A DNA stretch of 64,000 nt, taken from assembly GCF_040273735.1 (NCBI RefSeq), contig NZ_JBELZM010000009.1:81654-145653 (forward strand). The letters run 5' to 3'. Of the stretch, positions 43,629 through 52,067 are shown piece after piece. The notes below the pieces were generated by a model. It had not been told where the DNA came from. It worked only from the letters and a program-made list of their open reading frames with translations, and did not search any database. Origin of the DNA: Solibacillus sp040273735 (GTDB taxonomy: Bacteria > Bacillota > Bacilli > Bacillales_A > Planococcaceae). The translations under genes were made by a program, and so were the position numbers. Position 1 is the stretch's first letter; every line of letters begins with the position of its first letter.

Positions 43629-45058
43629 TGCGTATGACGAAAAAAGTGAAGGTTTTTAGCGCAGTTGCCTTATTGTTCGTTTTAGTGAATGGTTATTTAC
43701 TATTAAAAGACAACGATATTATTATGAAAAACTACTATATTAACAATGTGCAGTTTGCCGTAGCCGATTATCATGAAAAAGTTCTGGAAACGGATGCCGT
43801 TGTTGCGGCGAAGCAGGAGCATTTCATCGCAGCTCCTGTACAATCAATTAGTGAAGTACTTGTTACACAAGGACAAAGTGTAAGCCTATTAACGGAGCTG
43901 GCCATTTATAAACCGGAAGAAGCCGAACGTGAACTTACGCGTCTTGAGACAGATCGCGATGCGTATGAAAACGAACTGTCTGAATTAGAAAGAATTGTTT
44001 CGGATCTGCAATACGAAAATAACAATTCCTCACCGAGCACTGCAACCGATTCGACAACACTTGGTGACAACGATATCTGGAATATTAATTTAACGCTGGA
44101 GCTTGGCATTGAACAAAATACGCCAACAGCAGAAGGCATTGCGATTATTGAGCGTTCCATTGCGGAAACTGAACGCCAAATCAGCATTTTGGATAGTATG
44201 ATTTCCCAGTTAAATAATAATAATTCCTTAACGACACCAGTTGACGGAATCATTAAGGATATCGTTCTTGAGGGCGATTCGATTATCTTCCAAATTCAAT
44301 CACTAGAAAAGAAGTTTGTCGCATATGTGAAACATGAAGACTGGAAAGAAATCGAAATTGGTCAAAAGGCTTCAGTAGTATTGAATGAGGGCAAAGAGGA
44401 CGAACTGATCATTGATGGAGACGTACTGGAGAAGCAGCAAATCCCAGCTCGTGATTCCATTGCATTTAATGAAATGAAAAAGAACGATAAAGTAAAGCCG
44501 GATGATACGGTCTATGAAGTTAGCATCGAACCAACTGACTTGTTAACGGAAACACCGATTGGAATACTTGCCGATGCGACAATTACGACATTTGAAGTAA
44601 ATGACAGTTTCCAAGTAGATGAGGATTGGCTTGTAAAATATGATCAAGACAATCCACAAAACCTTATTTATACAGTAGGCGACGATGGAAAAACTAGATT
44701 AGAACCGGTTGACCTTCTGTTCAAGCATAAAGCTGAAATTAAGCAAGAAGAGTTCATGTATGGCGAACCAATTGAGGAAAACGTCGTTGAAGAAGCTATT
44801 GATGAGGAGGCCGTCGTTACTGAACCGCGCATCCAAACTGTTGAACTTGAAGATTCAAATAAAGAGGACGCTGCGAAAGACAAAGATTTAGAGGACACGG
44901 CGGTATTTACAGCTCCAATCGCACCACAGCAGATATTCATTGACGGCGATGAAAAAAATCTTTTCGCCCCTACATTCCGACCTTACCCAATACGTACGTT
45001 TGAATGGACATATGTTGATGCGACATGGAAAGATGCACTATGGTATTTGATTAAATAA
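43628..45058 (+). CDS. HlyD/YknX-like membrane fusion protein
   Basis: A 476-aa single-pass protein from the ATG at 43628, which overlaps the previous stop (TAATG); an earlier in-frame TTG lacks support. One membrane anchor (about 5-25) is followed by the first half of a barrel-sandwich hybrid (FIAAPVQSISEVLVTQGQSV), a coiled-coil hairpin (about 85-195, with a Ser/Thr/Asn-rich break), and the second half (LTTPVDGIIKDIVLEGD). Beta-barrel and membrane-proximal domains come next, with an unusual very acidic stretch (about 375-430). It would link an inner-membrane exporter to the wall space. An SLH-CAP gene follows after a terminator. Confidence 0.75.
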   Translation: MRMTKKVKVFSAVALLFVLVNGYLLLKDNDIIMKNYYINNVQFAVADYHEKVLETDAVVAAKQEHFIAAPVQSISEVLVTQGQSVSLLTELAIYKPEEAERELTRLETDRDAYENELSELERIVSDLQYENNNSSPSTATDSTTLGDNDIWNINLTLELGIEQNTPTAEGIAIIERSIAETERQISILDSMISQLNNNNSLTTPVDGIIKDIVLEGDSIIFQIQSLEKKFVAYVKHEDWKEIEIGQKASVVLNEGKEDELIIDGDVLEKQQIPARDSIAFNEMKKNDKVKPDDTVYEVSIEPTDLLTETPIGILADATITTFEVNDSFQVDEDWLVKYDQDNPQNLIYTVGDDGKTRLEPVDLLFKHKAEIKQEEFMYGEPIEENVVEEAIDEEAVVTEPRIQTVELEDSNKEDAAKDKDLEDTAVFTAPIAPQQIFIDGDEKNLFAPTFRPYPIRTFEWTYVDATWKDALWYLIK

Positions 45059-45066
45059 AATATGAA

Positions 45067-45102
45067 ACGGCGGGAACATGCTCTTCTTTCCCGCCGTTTT
45101 AT
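45067..45102 (+). terminator. terminator of the YknW/YknX-like pair
   Basis: Perfect 10-bp GC-rich arms ACGGCGGGAA and TTCCCGCCGT are followed by TTTATTATA. Confidence 0.9.
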
Positions 45103-45202
45103 TATATATACATAACACCGTGTTTTGTTGCCTTTCTGTACGGGTATAGACAAAAAAATAAAGGACACGGAAAATAGAGTTTTAATAAAGGAGTCGAAAC
45201 GA

Positions 45203-46675
45203 ATGAAAAAGATCACAAAAAGTTTCATAGCCTCTACTTTGTTCGCATCCGCATTATTTGTAGCGAGTGATGACGTTTTTGCGAAAAAGACTTTTTATGA
45301 TGTAGAAAATAGCCGAAATTCCCATACGGAAGCCATCCAATATTTAAATAACTTAAATGTGTATGATTATAAATCAGGCAATCAATTCAATTTCAGCAAA
45401 CCTGTTTCACGGGCAGAAGCATCGAAAATTCTCCAAACGATTCTTTCAAGTGATTCGGCCCTGGCCATTCCTAAAGTACGTTCTTATAACGGGAAGTTTA
45501 AAGATGTAACAAATTCAACTCCTTTTGCACAGGAGATTATTTGGGCTTATGAATCAGGCATTTTTGATGGGGACGAATATGGCAATTTCAATCCGGACCA
45601 GCCTGTAAAGCGCTCGCATCTATCCAAGATTTTAGTAGAAAGCTTGAAACTGAACGGCGGTACGACGGTCAGCTTTAAAGATGTCTCAAAATCCAGCTGG
45701 TACTATGACTATGTAAACATTTTGGCGAGTCACGGAATTACGACCGGCAATGAAAAAAATCAGTTTTTACCGAATAATAATGTCACAAGTGCACAAATGG
45801 CAACATTTTTATATCGGGCACTGAGTTTTAAAACGACCGGTCAAGTAATCAGCGAACCAGCGCCTCCTACTGCTGAAAAACCTGAATCTGCTACAGCAAC
45901 GTACAATAGTGAGTATGACTTTGCGTGGAAGCAAACAGGAAAAAATCTGGAGTTTGAATTAGAAGGTGTCGATAACAATAAGATTGTTGCACGATATATG
46001 ACAAAACAAGGAAAAAGCTTCTTTGGTGCACAGGACCTGCAAATCGGCATAAATAATGCAAGCGACGTAAAAGCGAAGTACGGTACAAAAAATGCAAATG
46101 TACGCCGCGGAAATGTCATTTACAATACGCAAGCTTCCAGTGAATATAATTTCTATTTAATAGATGACTATTACGTAACATTTTTCTATGATATTCATAA
46201 AGAGAATGTCATTCGCTCAATCCTTTATGTCCATAAAGACTATGAAGTAAACAAAGATGGCTATTACGGAGATATATCGGATACGCAAAAGCATTCCGAA
46301 CAGCTGATGGTCGAACTTATGAATCAGGCACGTGCTGCTGAAGGTGTTGATCCGCTTACACATTCACCGCAATGGGCAGCGATTGCTCGTAAGCATAGTA
46401 AAGATATGATCGATAACAACTATTTCTCTCACACAAGTCTTTCAGGAGCAAAACCAAAGGACAGGATGATCAGCGGAGGGATGAGTGAAGCCGAGCTGAG
46501 AACTTGGGGCGAAAATATTTCGTATGGTCACTACAATGTCATTTATGCACACGAAGGCTTTATGAATAGTAAAGGGCACCGAGAAAATTTATTGCAGCCT
46601 GCCTATAAAAATGCGATTGTAGGCTTGGAGTACAGCAGCAATAAGAGTCCCTACTTTACGATTAATTTCTATTAA
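45203..46675 (+). CDS. SLH protein with CAP-associated and CAP domains
   Basis: A 490-aa secreted protein from the ATG at 45203, with AAAGGAG 9 nt upstream; the longer in-frame start lacks a signal peptide at its N-terminus. Signal peptide to about residue 27, three SLH domains (about 28-205; VSRAE, VKRSH, VTSAQ), a short Pro/Ala linker, then a CAP-associated segment (about 225-345). The C-terminal CAP domain (about 365-490) has LMVELMNQARAAEGVDPLT, YFSHTSLSG, WGENISYG and GHRENLL. It resembles the SLH-CAP protein at 22.4 kb but has an extra domain. Exact role unknown. Confidence 0.9.
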   Translation: MKKITKSFIASTLFASALFVASDDVFAKKTFYDVENSRNSHTEAIQYLNNLNVYDYKSGNQFNFSKPVSRAEASKILQTILSSDSALAIPKVRSYNGKFKDVTNSTPFAQEIIWAYESGIFDGDEYGNFNPDQPVKRSHLSKILVESLKLNGGTTVSFKDVSKSSWYYDYVNILASHGITTGNEKNQFLPNNNVTSAQMATFLYRALSFKTTGQVISEPAPPTAEKPESATATYNSEYDFAWKQTGKNLEFELEGVDNNKIVARYMTKQGKSFFGAQDLQIGINNASDVKAKYGTKNANVRRGNVIYNTQASSEYNFYLIDDYYVTFFYDIHKENVIRSILYVHKDYEVNKDGYYGDISDTQKHSEQLMVELMNQARAAEGVDPLTHSPQWAAIARKHSKDMIDNNYFSHTSLSGAKPKDRMISGGMSEAELRTWGENISYGHYNVIYAHEGFMNSKGHRENLLQPAYKNAIVGLEYSSNKSPYFTINFY

Positions 46676-46681
46676 ACTAAT

Positions 46682-46722
46682 AAATCCAGTCTCTCTTTGT
46701 TCATAAAAGAGACTGGATTTTT
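46682..46722. terminator. shared bidirectional terminator
   Basis: AAATCCAGTCTC and GAGACTGGATTT pair, with A/T tails on both sides, between the convergent SLH-CAP and diguanylate cyclase genes. Confidence 0.85.
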
Positions 46723-46725
46723 AAA

Positions 46726-48291
46726 TTATGCATTTGTCACTTCCACACGATTCCGCCCGTTTTCTTTCGCTTTATATAATGCTTCATCCGCTTTTACAAT
46801 GATGTCCTTTAATTGGTCACCATGTAGCGGATAATTCGAAATACCAGCCGAAAATGTGAGTTTTTCTCCAGCAGGACTGATAATTTGCAGCACTTTTTCC
46901 TGAAGCGATTCAACGCGTTCATAAGCTTCTTCAACCGTCGTTTCTGTAAAAACAAGAATAAACTCTTCTCCTCCGTAACGACAGGCTAATTCATTTTCTT
47001 TTAATGACTCTTTTAATTTACTTGCCAAAGCTTGCAGTACTTCATCCCCTTTAACATGCCCGTACGTATCATTAATTGATTTAAACCAGTCCACGTCCAA
47101 CATTACCAGAGTATAGTCTTTTTTCTGCACTGTAAGCACTTTAATTTTCTCCTCGAAAGTATGGCGGTTCAATAGCTTCGTCAGTGAATCTGTTGTTGTT
47201 TCTTCTTTCAGTGTATTCACTTTACCGTGTAAAATTGAGAAACTGTGGATGAGTGCTTTTTGTATTTTATACACTTCATAATACCAGGCACGTATATCTT
47301 TCAATTTATTCATCTCTTGCTCTTTTACACTGTCTCCTGAGATCTCCGCTATTTTTTCAAGGGGGCGAACAATTTGACTAGCCAATATAAAAACGATAAT
47401 CGTTGAAAATATAATGAATGGTAAACCAATTTTAAATACACTTACAACCTGTTGCCAGACCATACTAAGCGCTGCATCATATGGTGTTTGCACGATAATT
47501 CCCCATCGTGTTTTTTCACTTTGGCTAAATCCGGCAAGCATCGGCTGATCAAGTGTATTAACAAATGTTAATGCACCTTGTTTTTCATTTAATAAACGGA
47601 CAACGTCTTCATTTTCCGAAGCATCTTCCCCCAACCGCGCTTTATTCGGATGATAAATGATTTCCCCTTGCGTATCTACAACATATACATAAGAGCCATT
47701 TTCATAAGGGTGCTGACCAAGAATCGATTCAAAAATATTCGATTCATATAAGTAGATGTTCCCGCTTAAAACCCCTTTGAATATTCCTTGCTCATCATAA
47801 ATCGGCATCGAAATAACAATTAATTTACGTCCGGTTGGCGAAATAAACGGATCGGAAATGAAAGGCTCATATTTATTATAGTTCTCCAATCCTTCTAGTG
47901 ATAAAACCTTCTTTCCAGCTTCACCGAGTTTTTGCGGGGCATTCACCATAATGTTGTCTTCCGCATCAACAATCAGGACCGAACTAAAAGTATCTCCTTG
48001 TATATATAGGCGTTTTGCTTCTTCCTGCAATTCGTTCATATTATTGAAGTTATAGCCAATCTGTTCTGCACTGTAACGCATCGTATTTGTTGCATGTACA
48101 ATAAATTTATCGACTGTTTCCGCTAATTTCAAGGCGTATACTCGATTATTTTCCAGTGTCTGTTCCTGCATTAATTTCAAATTTCCTTTGTAGTTACTGT
48201 ACACACCGACTAGCGTAGAAAGTACAAAGGCAAGTGCAATGACAGAAATAAATAAATATTTTAATTTGACGATATTTCGTAACGAAAACAT
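46726..48291 (-). CDS. membrane dCache-GGDEF diguanylate cyclase
   Basis: A 521-aa sensor enzyme from the ATG at 48291, which has GGAG 7 nt upstream; the longer in-frame extension starts in the promoter region. Two membrane segments flank an extracellular dCache sensor (about 35-270; DPFISPTGRKLIVISMPIYD, SYVYVVDTQGEIIYHPN). A linker leads to the GGDEF domain (about 355-520) with DSLTKLLNRHTFEEK, LDVDWFKSINDTYGH and an intact RYGGEEF active site. It makes cyclic di-GMP from two GTP. The usual RxxD inhibitory site before GGEEF is replaced by KENE, so feedback inhibition may be absent. The ligand is unknown. Confidence 0.92.
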   Translation of the reverse strand: MFSLRNIVKLKYLFISVIALAFVLSTLVGVYSNYKGNLKLMQEQTLENNRVYALKLAETVDKFIVHATNTMRYSAEQIGYNFNNMNELQEEAKRLYIQGDTFSSVLIVDAEDNIMVNAPQKLGEAGKKVLSLEGLENYNKYEPFISDPFISPTGRKLIVISMPIYDEQGIFKGVLSGNIYLYESNIFESILGQHPYENGSYVYVVDTQGEIIYHPNKARLGEDASENEDVVRLLNEKQGALTFVNTLDQPMLAGFSQSEKTRWGIIVQTPYDAALSMVWQQVVSVFKIGLPFIIFSTIIVFILASQIVRPLEKIAEISGDSVKEQEMNKLKDIRAWYYEVYKIQKALIHSFSILHGKVNTLKEETTTDSLTKLLNRHTFEEKIKVLTVQKKDYTLVMLDVDWFKSINDTYGHVKGDEVLQALASKLKESLKENELACRYGGEEFILVFTETTVEEAYERVESLQEKVLQIISPAGEKLTFSAGISNYPLHGDQLKDIIVKADEALYKAKENGRNRVEVTNA

Positions 48292-48434
48292 ACAATCTCC
48301 TAGTCCAAATATAGACACGTATATTTGATATAATATAATTGCTAGTATTATAACATAGCGATGCTTACACTTTTTAAGCTTGTGCATCATATTTATGACA
48401 ATCTTGTTAGGGATTTATGTATTTAATCAGTAAA

Positions 48435-48475
48435 AAAGCATCACCAAATCATTTCCCCTGATTTGGTAATGCTTT
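48435..48475 (-). terminator. terminator of the nuclease operon
   Basis: The arms AAAGCATCACCAAATCA and TGATTTGGTAATGCTTT (one mismatch) are followed by a T-run on the minus strand. Confidence 0.82.
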
Positions 48476-48485
48476 AGGTTATAAT

Positions 48486-51400
48486 TTATTTGAACTCAAT
48501 TGTATCTGGTGATGCTCCTTTTGTATACGTAATATTCGCATCAGATGGCAGGTTGCGTATCTCTTTTACATGATTACCTTCAATAATGATTTTACCTATT
48601 TTCGTTCCTTTAAAATCAATAACCGCATTTCCTTTTTTCGGACTGATCGTTACAGTTTTGTCTGCAAACCCTGTACCGTGGAATTCCGCATATTCACTAA
48701 ATACCGCAATGCCGTTTTTAATATGTGTATTTTCACCTAATGTAAGTGAAATACTTGGGCGGTTCATAACTAACTTTCCTGTTTTATAGTTTTTATAATC
48801 GTACACATTTTCCGGTACGATTGGCTCCGGTGTTTCTTCTTTATCGGACTTCAAATTAATTTGAACTAATACCGGATCATGGTCAGATGCACGGCCCTGC
48901 GCTTCAGTAAAGTTTGCATTAATATGAATCATATCAATCTCCGTTACTTCCGCAAGATTATTCGATACTAAAATGTGATCCAGTACTTGGTTGTTACCTT
49001 GGAAGTAGTAGCTGAAACGGTCTTCCACAGGTGCCTTGTCCACCATATTTGTCAAAACGTCACCTTTTAACGTTTCAAGAGCCGGTGTGAATTCAAAGTC
49101 ATTCATATCACCTGCTACAACTATATTTACGTCCGGATCTTTTGCAAGTCCTTCATCGATGAAGTCATTGATTACCTGTGCAAGCTCAATACGCTCCGGC
49201 TCAGATCCTAAAACCGGTGGCTGTGTTGGGCCCCATAACGAATCGTCCCCGCCTTTGGAATTTAAATGTGCACCAATAACGACAACACGTTCTTCCTGGA
49301 ATTCAAATTCTGCCGCAATCGGTTTACGTGTATCTTCGAATTTTGAAGGATTCACAAAACCTGGATTCAATGCAAGGCTGCCTGCTTCTGTCCATGCATT
49401 CGCCTGCTCTCCTGTTCCAATTGTACTTTCAACAAGTGATACACGTTCAGGGTTGTACAAGTACCCTACACGGATATTTCCGCCTGGTGCACCACCGCTT
49501 GTATTATTGATCGGCATAACATCAATCCAGTCATACTGAGGACCACCCGCTACTTTAATTGCGTTAATTAAACGCAAGTAACTTTCTGATGCATCGGCAT
49601 TACCTGAATCGGTCTGACCGTCATTATCCTGGACTTCCACTAAAGTAATAATATCCGGTGACTTCATATTATTTACAAATGTTGAAGCAATTTTTGCTGC
49701 TTTTTCATCGGATGTATTATCCTTGTTATTCGAAAAGTTTTCGATATTGTAAGATGCCAGATTCAGCTTGTCCGCTACGGGCTCAAGATGCGTTACTTCC
49801 TGCTGAATATTGGCTTTTGTTACTTCCGGGAAAACTTTATTCGTATTCAGGCGGTATCCGTCAGAGAAGTTCTCCACAAAACCGATCAGCGCATCATTAA
49901 AGCGATCGCCTGATTCATAGTTTTTCCCTGATACCCCTTCAAGCATAATCTTTTCAGGGTTGTAATCATCGGCAGCAATATTTAACCCGCCATTGTTGTT
50001 AAACGTATTGTTTGTTGTACTAGGAACGACGATTGGTGAATCATTGTTATACATCGGCCCTACAACTCTTGCGTCTGGGAATGATACAAGCATATATTCA
50101 ATTGACTCCCAGAAGTCGATTCCATCTTCCTGCGGGTCAAAAATTGCAAAACTGTCATTATCGATTATTCTGTTTGGCGGGAATAAATCTTCACCGATAA
50201 CAAGTGTTTCAGGAACAGCATTCGTACCTGTTTTTTCGATTTTATTCGCAGCAATTTGCGTATCTTTTAAACGTGTATTTCCGCCGACTTCATTTACAGT
50301 ACCCGTTACTTTCACTGCATCTCCCACTGCTACACCATGTGCTGATTTGTTCACTTTAATCGCAGTCGATTTCACACCATCAAAAGGTGTATTTTCTTGC
50401 ATAATGAAATTTGAAGCGTCAATTACAAACGTTACGACACCATCTACATCGTTCACTTGTAACCCTGCATACGGCGAAGTATGACTTGCCCCTTGAATGT
50501 CGCTGATCGTCGCATTGTCGGTATCAATGATTTCATAAACGAATGTTGCAACCGCGCTGCTAGTTAGGCCTTCTTTAACCCCAATAGCTTTAATCGTCAT
50601 CGCATCATTAACAGTGATAGGTTCCGTATATTCTGTACTTGCTGTAGTTGGTAGTGAACCATCCACTGTGTAATAAATTTTCGCACCTTCTGTAGTTGTA
50701 GTAAGTGTTACGCTCGTGCCGGCTGTTACTCCACCTGTATGTGAAGCTTGGACATCCTGGACTTTAGTTGTATCTTCAATAATACGGATTGGAAGAAGCT
50801 GATGGTTTGTATATTGACCAACAATCCCTGTAATTTCCCCATATGTTTTTCCACTTACTAAACCTGAATCTCTTAATTTATCATAAATTGCAAAAGTGCC
50901 GGCTGCATCTGTTCCCGTGAAGTTTTGGCCAGACCCGGTAATCTCTACGTTCTTTAGAGTTACTAAACGAGATTCATTGTTTTCTGCAATACCTGCGCTT
51001 GTGATAACTTGCGGCTCCGGTATTGTTGAATTAGTCGGTGTACCTACAAGAGAAATATTCGTCAGCTGCTTCAGCCCGCTGTATTCAGCGACTTTACCTT
51101 GAACGGTAACAAGGTCTCCAACTTTTGCTGTAAGACTATCTACTGGGTAAATTGCAATCGCTGCACCCGTTTCATCCTGGATATGCGCTGTTGCTGTTTC
51201 CAGCTTTGCTGTGACTATTCCAGAAACGATTACTTCCTCATTAATTGCTTTATTACGTGCCTCTTCAATTGTGATGGCTGTTGGTGCTGTTTTGATTGTG
51301 TAGACAAATGTTGCAACTTCGCTATCGTCCAAGTCTGCTGCTGTCGCGAATGCCTTGATCGTCGATGATTCATTGATAACAATACCTGATGATGAATTAT

Positions 51401-52013
51401 AAACTGTACTTTCTGTCGTCGGTTCAGAACCATCTGTTGTGTAATAAATTGTTGCACTCGGTGTAGCCGTTGTTAGCGTTACTTTTGTACCTGCATAAAC
51501 TTCGCCGGTTGTTGGGGAAGCTTTGACAGTTGCTACTTGTGTCGGTTCTTCTGGATCAGGTGAATCATTACCAACAAACTGAATGAAACTAGGTGATTTT
51601 AATCCTGCGTGGTTACCAAAGTATTTTTCCAGCGAACCTGTTATTACTACTTTTTTACCAAGATTTCCAGGATTCGTTTTTAATCCGAATTCGGCTCTGA
51701 ATGATGCTGGTAATTGAATGTAAATCATTTTCGTTACATCGCTTTCACCCGGAGTCTCCGCGATGGCGATATTCGTATCCGTTTCAGCTTCTACTACATA
51801 AGAGGTTTCACTTTTCGCAAAACCTACTATATAACCCTCTACTGTAACATCTGGTTTAGCTGAAGCTGCATCAAACTGACTGATTGCTTCACCAACCCCA
51901 ATAGTACCTGTTGTTTCTGCCTTTATAATTGCAAAGTGAGGGAAAATCATGGAAACTACAAGTAAAAATGATAAAGCAATTTTGGAAACGTAATTGAGTC
52001 CACTTATCTTCAT
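48486..52013 (-). CDS. secreted endonuclease/exonuclease/phosphatase-family nuclease with OB-fold and chitobiase-type modules
   Basis: A 1175-aa extracellular nuclease. Signal peptide (about 1-30), a first OB-fold-type module (about 35-150), a chitobiase C-terminal-like module (TYYTTDGSEPTTES type, about 160-240), a second OB module, another chitobiase-like module (IYYTVDGSLPTTAS) and a third OB module. The catalytic EEP domain (about 715-1070) has ASYNIENFS, ITLVEVQDN, GAHLNSKGGDDS, VVAGDMNDFE and ASDHDPV, the full metal and His/Asp set. The layout resembles YhcR-type nucleases. There is no SLH or sortase motif, but it is encoded 54 bp after an SLH protein in one operon, so it may bind that partner. 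Confidence 0.88.
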   Translation of the reverse strand: MKISGLNYVSKIALSFLLVVSMIFPHFAIIKAETTGTIGVGEAISQFDAASAKPDVTVEGYIVGFAKSETSYVVEAETDTNIAIAETPGESDVTKMIYIQLPASFRAEFGLKTNPGNLGKKVVITGSLEKYFGNHAGLKSPSFIQFVGNDSPDPEEPTQVATVKASPTTGEVYAGTKVTLTTATPSATIYYTTDGSEPTTESTVYNSSSGIVINESSTIKAFATAADLDDSEVATFVYTIKTAPTAITIEEARNKAINEEVIVSGIVTAKLETATAHIQDETGAAIAIYPVDSLTAKVGDLVTVQGKVAEYSGLKQLTNISLVGTPTNSTIPEPQVITSAGIAENNESRLVTLKNVEITGSGQNFTGTDAAGTFAIYDKLRDSGLVSGKTYGEITGIVGQYTNHQLLPIRIIEDTTKVQDVQASHTGGVTAGTSVTLTTTTEGAKIYYTVDGSLPTTASTEYTEPITVNDAMTIKAIGVKEGLTSSAVATFVYEIIDTDNATISDIQGASHTSPYAGLQVNDVDGVVTFVIDASNFIMQENTPFDGVKSTAIKVNKSAHGVAVGDAVKVTGTVNEVGGNTRLKDTQIAANKIEKTGTNAVPETLVIGEDLFPPNRIIDNDSFAIFDPQEDGIDFWESIEYMLVSFPDARVVGPMYNNDSPIVVPSTTNNTFNNNGGLNIAADDYNPEKIMLEGVSGKNYESGDRFNDALIGFVENFSDGYRLNTNKVFPEVTKANIQQEVTHLEPVADKLNLASYNIENFSNNKDNTSDEKAAKIASTFVNNMKSPDIITLVEVQDNDGQTDSGNADASESYLRLINAIKVAGGPQYDWIDVMPINNTSGGAPGGNIRVGYLYNPERVSLVESTIGTGEQANAWTEAGSLALNPGFVNPSKFEDTRKPIAAEFEFQEERVVVIGAHLNSKGGDDSLWGPTQPPVLGSEPERIELAQVINDFIDEGLAKDPDVNIVVAGDMNDFEFTPALETLKGDVLTNMVDKAPVEDRFSYYFQGNNQVLDHILVSNNLAEVTEIDMIHINANFTEAQGRASDHDPVLVQINLKSDKEETPEPIVPENVYDYKNYKTGKLVMNRPSISLTLGENTHIKNGIAVFSEYAEFHGTGFADKTVTISPKKGNAVIDFKGTKIGKIIIEGNHVKEIRNLPSDANITYTKGASPDTIEFK

Positions 52014-52067
52014 TTGTTTAGCTCCTTATGTTTTTTTGGCTAGTCATTTTGAATTTTCCGTTGGGCC

